Source of the DNA: an uncultured Gemmatimonadota bacterium
GTDB taxonomy: Bacteria > Gemmatimonadota > Gemmatimonadetes > Gemmatimonadales > Gemmatimonadaceae
Direction: 5' to 3'
Assembly (NCBI GenBank): GCA_903894655.1
Contig: CAITQY010000377.1
Coordinates: 1 to 5,679 of the forward strand
Length of the DNA: 5,679 bases
Shown here: piece by piece, positions 1 to 5,679 of the stretch
How the letters are laid out: each line of letters begins with the position of its first letter
Position numbering within the stretch: position 1 is the first letter of the stretch
Made by a program: the position numbers and the translations under genes
Notes under the pieces: model-generated
The model's input: only the letters and a program-made list of their open reading frames with translations
Databases searched by the model: none
Told to the model about the DNA's origin: nothing

Positions 1-2685
1 CGTGTACTGCACCGGCGCCGCACTGCCGGCGGTCATCTTCACGCTGTACGTGCCCGGCGCCATCGACGGGCCGGTGCCACGACCGCCCCACAGAATCATG
101 CCGCGGAACGTGGTCGCATCCGGGTGACGCATGGTCCACGTATAGCGGTTCACGCCCTTCCGGTTGCTCGGCTTGGTTGGCGCCGCGGCACCGAAGCCAC
201 GCGCGCCACCAGGGCCGCCCGCCGCGGGCGTGGGATTCGTATCGGTGCTCGCTACGGTGGCCAACAGCTTGCCGGCCTTGTCGTAGAACTGAAACGTCAC
301 CGGCATCGAATCGGTCGGCAACCGATACACGAACGTCGGCGCCGCCTGTCCGTTCAGGCGAATCACCGGCACCGGCTTGTACAGATACGGCGCGCTCGCG
401 GCCTTCTCGGTTTCCGGCTCCCAACGCAACGGCGTGAGGTTCTCCATTACCCAGAACGCACGACCATGCGTGCTGATCGCGAGATCATCGTCGCGCAGCA
501 TCATGTCGCTCACCGGCACCGGCGGCAGATTCTTCTGCAGGCTCTTCCAGTTCGCGCCCGCGTCATGCGACACGTACACGCCACGCTCGGTGGCCGCGTA
601 CACCATGCCCGCGCGATGCAGGTCTTCACGGATCGCGCGCGTGAAATGCTCCGGCGCGATGCCGTTCGTGATCTTGGTCCACGTCACGCCGTAGTCGGTG
701 GTGCGATAGAGATACGGCGCGAAATCGTCCATCTGATAGCGGTTGCCCGCCACCCACGCCGTACCCGGGTTGTGCGGCGACGCTTCGATGATGCTCCAGC
801 GCATCCACTCCGGCAGTCCCTTCGGCGTCACGTTCTTCCACGTGGTACCGTTGTCGCGCGTGACATACAGCAGTCCGTCGTCGCTACCCGTCCAGATCAA
901 CCCCTTCGTGAGCTTCGACTCGGCGATCGTGAACACGGTGCCGTAGTACTCGACGCTCGTCTGGTCCTTCGTGATCGGGCCACCCGAGCTGCCCAGCGTG
1001 GCGGGATCGTTGCGCGTGAGATCGCGCGAGATCGGCGTCCACGTAGTGCCACCGTTGGTGGAACGGAACACGACGTTCGAACCCACATAGATCGTGTTCG
1101 GATCATGCGGCGAGTGCACGATCGGGTACGTCCACTGGAAGCGATACTTCGAGTCCTTGGCATCATGACCCATGGGGTCGAGCGGCCACGGATCGATGCT
1201 GCGCGTCTTGCCTGTGCGACGGTTCAGCACGTCCATACTGCCACCGTAGTTCGCGCCGAACATGACGTCGGGATCGATCGGGTTGCTGCTGATGTAGCCC
1301 GACTCGCCGCCCGCCACACCATAGAACGTGGAGAACGGCGACGGCGGCGCTACCGGCCCGCCAGGTCCACCGGGTCCACCGAATCCACCACGACCGAACG
1401 CCGGCGTTTCACGCACCGGTCCGCACGACGAGCCGGCGTCCTGCTTCGCGCCGCACACGTGGTACGGATAGTGGCTCGTGAGGTGCACGTGGTAGTACTG
1501 ACCCGTCGGCGCATTCACAGCTTGACGCGTGGTGCCGCCGTCCTTCGTGATGATCACGCCGTTGTCATGCGCCACGGCGATGCGCTTGGGATCGGTGGGA
1601 TCGATGTAGATGTCATGATTGTCGCCGCCACCGAAGCCGGCTGCAAACGTCTTGCCGCCATCCTTCGACACCATCGGACTCACCTGCGGCGCGTACACGA
1701 CGTTGGTGTCCTTCGGATCGGCGTACAACTTCGAGTAGTACCACGAGCGCTGACGCAGATTGCGATCGCCGCTCATGAAGGTCCACGTGGCACCGGCATC
1801 GTCGCTGCGATACACACCGCCATTCGCCTCATGCTCGAGAATCGCCCACAAGCGGCTCGGCTTGGCCGGCGACACCGTGATGCCGATCGCGCCCAGCATG
1901 CCGGTCTGCGGCAAGCCCTTCGCGCGCGTGATCTCGGTCCACGTATCGCCACCGTCGGTGGTCTTGAAGATGCCGCTGCCCGCGCCACCGCTCACCAGCA
2001 GCCACGGCTTGCGGCCAGCCTGCCAGAAGGTGACGTACATGATCTTCGGGTTCGACGGATCCATGATCATGTCCGCGACACCGGTGCTGTCGTTGCGGAA
2101 CAGGATGTTCTTCCAGGTCTTGCCGCCGTCGGTCGTGCGATACACGCCGCGTTCCTTGTTCGGTCCGAACACATGACCCAGCGCACCCACGAACACGATA
2201 TCGGGGTTGGTGGGATCGATGCGCACGCGCGAGATGTACTGCGTCTCCCGAAGACCCATGTACGTCCACGTCTTGCCGGCATCGAGGCTCTTCCACACGC
2301 CTTCACCATGCGAGACGTTGCCGCGAATCGGCGTTTCACCGCCGCCCACCCACACCACGTCGGGGTTGGTGGTCTGCACGGCAATCGAGCCGATGGTGCC
2401 ACCGAAATACTTGTCGGTCACCGGCATGGCGGTCTTGCCACCGTCGACGGTCTTCCAGACGCCGCCGCCGGTGGTGCCGAGGTAGTACTCGTCGGGGCGC
2501 TGGGTCGATCCGACCACGGCGACCATACGGCCGGTTTGGTTGGGGCCGATGTTGCGCCAAGTGACACCGAAGGTGGTGTCGGCGCCGCGGGCTTGCGGAG
2601 GGCCGCCGGGGCCGCGCTGGGCGGAGACGGCGCTGGCGGCGAGGAGACAGCCGGCAGCGAGGAGTGAACGGGAGGGAGAGATCAC
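1..2685 (-). CDS. Exported Asp-box (BNR) beta-propeller protein, VPS10/sortilin-like 'glycosyl hydrolase' family, C-terminus cut by window edge
   Basis: Residues 1-22 form a signal peptide (short basic start, Leu/Ala core, AVSA then Gln), so the protein is probably exported. Eleven Asp-box motifs (S/T-x-D-x-G-x-T-W type) are visible, with the Asp at about residues 81, 135, 186, 244, 296, 342, 382, 544 (Asn here), 611, 664 and 708. Each normally sits on a turn between strands of a propeller blade. From about 766 the sequence becomes a beta-rich tail (PYLYKPVPVIRLNG, then TFQFYDKAGKLLATV, and a GTYSV segment near 880) resembling FlgD/Ig-like C-terminal domains. Proteins of this architecture are often annotated as glycosyl hydrolase or sortilin-like, but Asp-boxes are structural and no catalytic residues are recognisable, so the substrate is unknown. 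Start is GTG at 2685: it gives a clean signal peptide, and no ATG lies in frame after the upstream stop. No Shine-Dalgarno is visible. Gly/Pro-rich patches lie near 24-35, 430-444 and 816-836. It lies 167 bases downstream of the amidohydrolase gene, on the same strand. Confidence 0.92.
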   Translation of the reverse strand, partial: MISPSRSLLAAGCLLAASAVSAQRGPGGPPQARGADTTFGVTWRNIGPNQTGRMVAVVGSTQRPDEYYLGTTGGGVWKTVDGGKTAMPVTDKYFGGTIGSIAVQTTNPDVVWVGGGETPIRGNVSHGEGVWKSLDAGKTWTYMGLRETQYISRVRIDPTNPDIVFVGALGHVFGPNKERGVYRTTDGGKTWKNILFRNDSTGVADMIMDPSNPKIMYVTFWQAGRKPWLLVSGGAGSGIFKTTDGGDTWTEITRAKGLPQTGMLGAIGITVSPAKPSRLWAILEHEANGGVYRSDDAGATWTFMSGDRNLRQRSWYYSKLYADPKDTNVVYAPQVSPMVSKDGGKTFAAGFGGGDNHDIYIDPTDPKRIAVAHDNGVIITKDGGTTRQAVNAPTGQYYHVHLTSHYPYHVCGAKQDAGSSCGPVRETPAFGRGGFGGPGGPGGPVAPPSPFSTFYGVAGGESGYISSNPIDPDVMFGANYGGSMDVLNRRTGKTRSIDPWPLDPMGHDAKDSKYRFQWTYPIVHSPHDPNTIYVGSNVVFRSTNGGTTWTPISRDLTRNDPATLGSSGGPITKDQTSVEYYGTVFTIAESKLTKGLIWTGSDDGLLYVTRDNGTTWKNVTPKGLPEWMRWSIIEASPHNPGTAWVAGNRYQMDDFAPYLYRTTDYGVTWTKITNGIAPEHFTRAIREDLHRAGMVYAATERGVYVSHDAGANWKSLQKNLPPVPVSDMMLRDDDLAISTHGRAFWVMENLTPLRWEPETEKAASAPYLYKPVPVIRLNGQAAPTFVYRLPTDSMPVTFQFYDKAGKLLATVASTDTNPTPAAGGPGGARGFGAAAPTKPSNRKGVNRYTWTMRHPDATTFRGMILWGGRGTGPSMAPGTYSVKMTAGSAAPVQYT

Positions 2686-2754
2686 GATGGGTCTTCGGGG
2701 TTGGGCGGGACGGTGTTGCTGCTGCTCATGAGAAACGTGGCGCGGCGTGGGAGC

Positions 2755-2852
2755 GCTGCGGGCTTTGGGCTGTTGGCCTGACGTGGTGGCTACTGGGTAT
2801 TGGGCGGTGGGTACCGACTCAGAACCCTGAACTTGAACTCACAACTCGAGAC

Positions 2853-2859
<7 letters not shown>
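2755..2859. repeat. Degenerate heptamer-periodic spacer between two co-directional genes
   Basis: The 167-base spacer 2686-2852 holds no gene that I can support. Most of it can be cut into 7-base words. On the plus strand 2755-2810 reads as units such as gctgcgg, gctttgg, ctactgg, gtattgg, gcggtgg, most ending in TGG. From 2823 the words change to aaccctg, aacttga, actcaca, actcgag, actcacg, keeping the 7-base step and running over the amidohydrolase stop codon (2853-2855). The units are related, not identical. Heptamer tandem repeats of this style (STRR) are known from intergenic regions of cyanobacteria; kinship with them is only a resemblance. No convincing terminator hairpin or promoter was found here. 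Confidence 0.6.
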
Positions 2860-4601
<1,742 letters not shown>

Positions 4602-4604
4602 GGA

Positions 4605-4645
4605 GTCCGATATAGTGTTCTGTCTCCCCGAACACTATATCCGAC
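4605..4645. promoter_or_regulatory. 16-base inverted repeat in the divergent intergenic region, candidate operator
   Basis: Left arm 4605-4620 and right arm 4630-4645 are reverse complements at 15 of 16 positions, separated by nine bases (tgtctcccc). The repeat sits between two divergent genes, 3 bases before the amidohydrolase ATG and 38 bases before the LsrG-like ATG. Each arm carries TATAGT, which resembles a -10 box on its own strand (4611-4616 plus; 4639-4634 minus), but no matching -35 box was found for either. A dimeric repressor site controlling both genes is the simplest reading. An RNA hairpin acting on the amidohydrolase start is an alternative. The symmetry is seen; the function is inferred. 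Confidence 0.6.
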
Positions 4646-4683
4646 GCGTCCGCATTGCTCTTCACCATCCCAGCTCCTCCGCC

Positions 4684-4980
4684 ATGCTCGTCGTTCAGGT
4701 GTTTGTGCACGTACTCCCCGAGCACGTGGCCGCGTTCAAGACCGCCACGCTCGACAACGCCACCAATAGCGTGCTCGAACCGGGCATCGCGCGCTTCGAT
4801 GTGCTGCAGCAGGCCGACGATCCCACGCGCTTCACGCTGATCGAGGCCTACCTCACCGAGAGCGCCCCGGCCGAGCACAAGGCCACGGCACACTATGCAC
4901 GGTGGCGAGATACGGTGGAGCCGATGATGGCGTCGCCACGCACGAATGTGAAATACGAGTCGCTGTTTTTTCCTGTTTAG
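4684..4980 (+). CDS. ABM-domain protein, LsrG-like (putative monooxygenase or isomerase)
   Basis: A 98-residue single-domain protein of the antibiotic biosynthesis monooxygenase fold, a small dimeric alpha-beta barrel without cofactor. The order of motifs matches the LsrG/YgiN-type branch closely: VVQVFVHVLPEHV strand and helix start (3-15), N-x-x-x-S-x-x-EPG-x-x-RFDVLQ (about 25-42), DPTRF-x-L-x-EAY (46-56), AEHKATAHYARWR (63-75), then MMASPR (81-86). LsrG itself isomerises phosphorylated autoinducer-2 breakdown product, and YgiN acts on quinols; no lsr neighbours are here, so neither role can be assigned. Small cytosolic protein, no signal peptide. ATG at 4684 was chosen because the domain starts immediately there; extending the frame upstream would read through the inverted repeat and into the divergent gene. 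No Shine-Dalgarno is evident. It is divergent from the amidohydrolase and is followed without a gap by a palindromic element. Confidence 0.88.
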   Translation: MLVVQVFVHVLPEHVAAFKTATLDNATNSVLEPGIARFDVLQQADDPTRFTLIEAYLTESAPAEHKATAHYARWRDTVEPMMASPRTNVKYESLFFPV

Positions 4981-5106
4981 GCAGTTCTCTGCGGTGCTCT
5001 GCGCCTCTGTGTGCTCTGCGTGATCGGTTCGCGGCGTCGGGTTAAGCGTGTAGAAATGATGACGCAGGGAACGCAGAGGCGCAGAGCACGCAGAGAACCG
5101 CTTTTT
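4981..5106 (+). terminator. Long imperfect palindrome of CTCTGCG words with T tract, terminator-like intergenic element
   Basis: Arms 4981-5021 and 5062-5101 are reverse complements at about 36 of 40 aligned positions with one single-base gap (two of the four mismatches would be G-U pairs in RNA), enclosing a 40-base loop. The left arm repeats CTCTGCG three times exactly plus a degenerate copy; the right arm carries the complement. It starts on the base after the LsrG-like stop codon, and its end runs into ctttttctttt, so a transcript would form a long stem followed by a U tract, as in an intrinsic terminator. The word pattern also resembles dispersed intergenic repeats that I recall from several bacterial phyla. 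Terminator and mobile palindrome are not exclusive. The remaining bases to 5123 hold only the amidase ribosome binding site. Confidence 0.6.
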
Positions 5107-5111
5107 CTTTT

Positions 5112-5116
5112 GAGGG
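5112..5116 (+). promoter_or_regulatory. Shine-Dalgarno GAGGG deciding the amidase start
   Basis: GAGGG lies seven bases upstream of GTG 5124, the standard spacing. An in-frame GTG at 5118 would be only one base away and the ATG at 5139 too far, so this site favours 5124. It is the only clear Shine-Dalgarno among the four genes. Confidence 0.7.
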
Positions 5117-5123
5117 TGTGAAC

Positions 5124-5679
5124 GTGAAGATTTGTGCGATGATGGTGGTAGGGAGTCTGCTTGGCGTGAGCTCGACGGTCGGAGCGCAGACGCAGAAGGC
5201 GAACGCGCCGATGGAGATCACCGAGGCGTCAGTCACCGACGTGCAGGCGGCGCTCACGGCTGGGCGGATGTCGAGTGTGCAGCTCGTGAAGTTGTACCTC
5301 GCGCGCATCGCGGCGTACGATCACGCCGGGCCCGAGCTGAACTCGCTGATTCGCATCAATCCCAAGGCGAGCGCGGAAGCGGCGGCGCTCGACGCCGAAC
5401 GCAAAGCGGGCAAGGTGCGCGGGCCGATGCACGGGATCCCCGTGATCATCAAGGACAACTACGACACCGGCGACATGCCGACCAGTGCGGGGTCGCTGGC
5501 GATGGCCACCAGTCAGCCGGCGCGCGATGGGTTCGTGGTGAAGAAGCTGCGCGACGCGGGGGCGATCATTCTGGGCAAGTCCAACTTGCACGAGCTCGCC
5601 GCCGGCATCACCAGCATCAGCTCACTCGGCGGACAAACACGCAATCCGTACGATCCCACGCGCTGCCCAGGTGGATCGA
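5124..5679 (+). CDS. Exported amidase-signature family enzyme, N-terminal part, cut by window edge
   Basis: The first 185 residues of an amidase-signature hydrolase (the superfamily of GatA, fatty-acid amide hydrolase and peptide amidases), which cleaves amide bonds with a Ser-cisSer-Lys triad. Residues 1-21 are a signal peptide (MKICAMMVVGSLLGVSSTVGA, then Gln), so this is an exported scavenging amidase and not the GatA subunit of the tRNA amidotransferase, which is cytosolic. After it come the helix VTDVQAALTAGRMSSVQLVKLYLARI (37-62), LNSLIRINP (72-80), and GPMHGIPVIIKDNYDT (100-115), in which K110 is the expected catalytic Lys. DGFVVKKLRDAGAIILGKSNLHELA (135-159) and NPYDPTRCPGGS (174-185) are also typical. 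The window stops inside the Gly-Gly-Ser-Ser signature, so the cis-Ser is at the very edge and the nucleophile Ser is outside. Start is GTG 5124, supported by the GAGGG site and the signal peptide. It follows a terminator-like palindrome, so it probably has its own promoter, although none is recognisable. Confidence 0.94.
   Translation, partial: MKICAMMVVGSLLGVSSTVGAQTQKANAPMEITEASVTDVQAALTAGRMSSVQLVKLYLARIAAYDHAGPELNSLIRINPKASAEAAALDAERKAGKVRGPMHGIPVIIKDNYDTGDMPTSAGSLAMATSQPARDGFVVKKLRDAGAIILGKSNLHELAAGITSISSLGGQTRNPYDPTRCPGGS

Noticed and set aside
124..2667. An 847-codon open frame on the plus strand opposite the propeller gene
   Set aside because: It is in exact codon register with the minus-strand gene, where its stops can only arise from sense TTA, CTA or TCA codons, which this GC-rich gene avoids; it ends at the TCA of codon 7. 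Its product is Arg/His-rich with no domain, while the minus strand gives a signal peptide and eleven Asp-boxes.
2673..2721. Lipoprotein signal (LAAGC) at the propeller N-terminus
   Set aside because: The Cys lies only at residue 13, too early for a normal lipobox, and a better signal peptidase I site AVSA follows at residue 22.
4611..4616. TATAGT as a firm -10 promoter box
   Set aside because: No acceptable -35 element at 16-18 bases was found on either strand, so it is only mentioned as a resemblance within the inverted repeat.
5042..5308. 88-codon minus-strand frame containing LCVLCASA
   Set aside because: It reads the palindromic repeat and the antisense of the amidase start. The Cys/Leu-rich end comes from the CTCTGCG words, not from a protein family.

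Overview
The window reads as a compact, GC-rich bacterial chromosome segment. The gene content (an exported Asp-box/sortilin-like propeller protein, an exported YtcJ-type amidohydrolase and an exported amidase), the 'Ala-x-Ala then Gln' ends of two signal peptides, and a secreted propeller protein with Gly/Pro-rich inserts all suit Gemmatimonadota, with Acidobacteriota as the next candidate. This is an inference from protein style, since the window holds no phylogenetic marker gene.

Layout: positions 1-2685 (minus strand) hold the first 895 codons of a large exported beta-propeller protein with eleven Asp-box (BNR) motifs; its C-terminus lies beyond the left edge. A 167-base spacer follows, most of it built on a degenerate 7-base period. 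Positions 2853-4601 (minus) hold a complete 582-residue amidohydrolase of the YtcJ-like family, whose signal peptide is encoded by a perfect 9-base tandem repeat. The 82-base divergent intergenic region is dominated by a near-perfect 16-base inverted repeat. Positions 4684-4980 (plus) hold a 98-residue antibiotic-biosynthesis-monooxygenase-fold protein resembling LsrG. Directly after its stop is a long imperfect palindrome built from CTCTGCG words and ending in a T tract. From position 5124 (plus) an exported amidase-signature enzyme begins and runs off the right edge inside its Gly-Gly-Ser signature.

The three large proteins all carry export signals, and two are metal- or Ser-dependent hydrolases, so the region looks like periplasmic or extracellular scavenging of amides and peptides. 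No shared pathway can be proven from the sequence. The propeller and amidohydrolase genes are co-directional and could be co-transcribed. The amidohydrolase and the LsrG-like gene are divergent and share one control region. No RNA gene, CRISPR array, insertion sequence or phage gene was seen, and no spacer exceeds 170 bases. I did not find a clear new multi-gene system. The most interesting signals are non-coding: the divergent inverted repeat, the CTCTGCG palindrome, the heptamer-periodic spacer, and the in-frame signal-peptide repeat.
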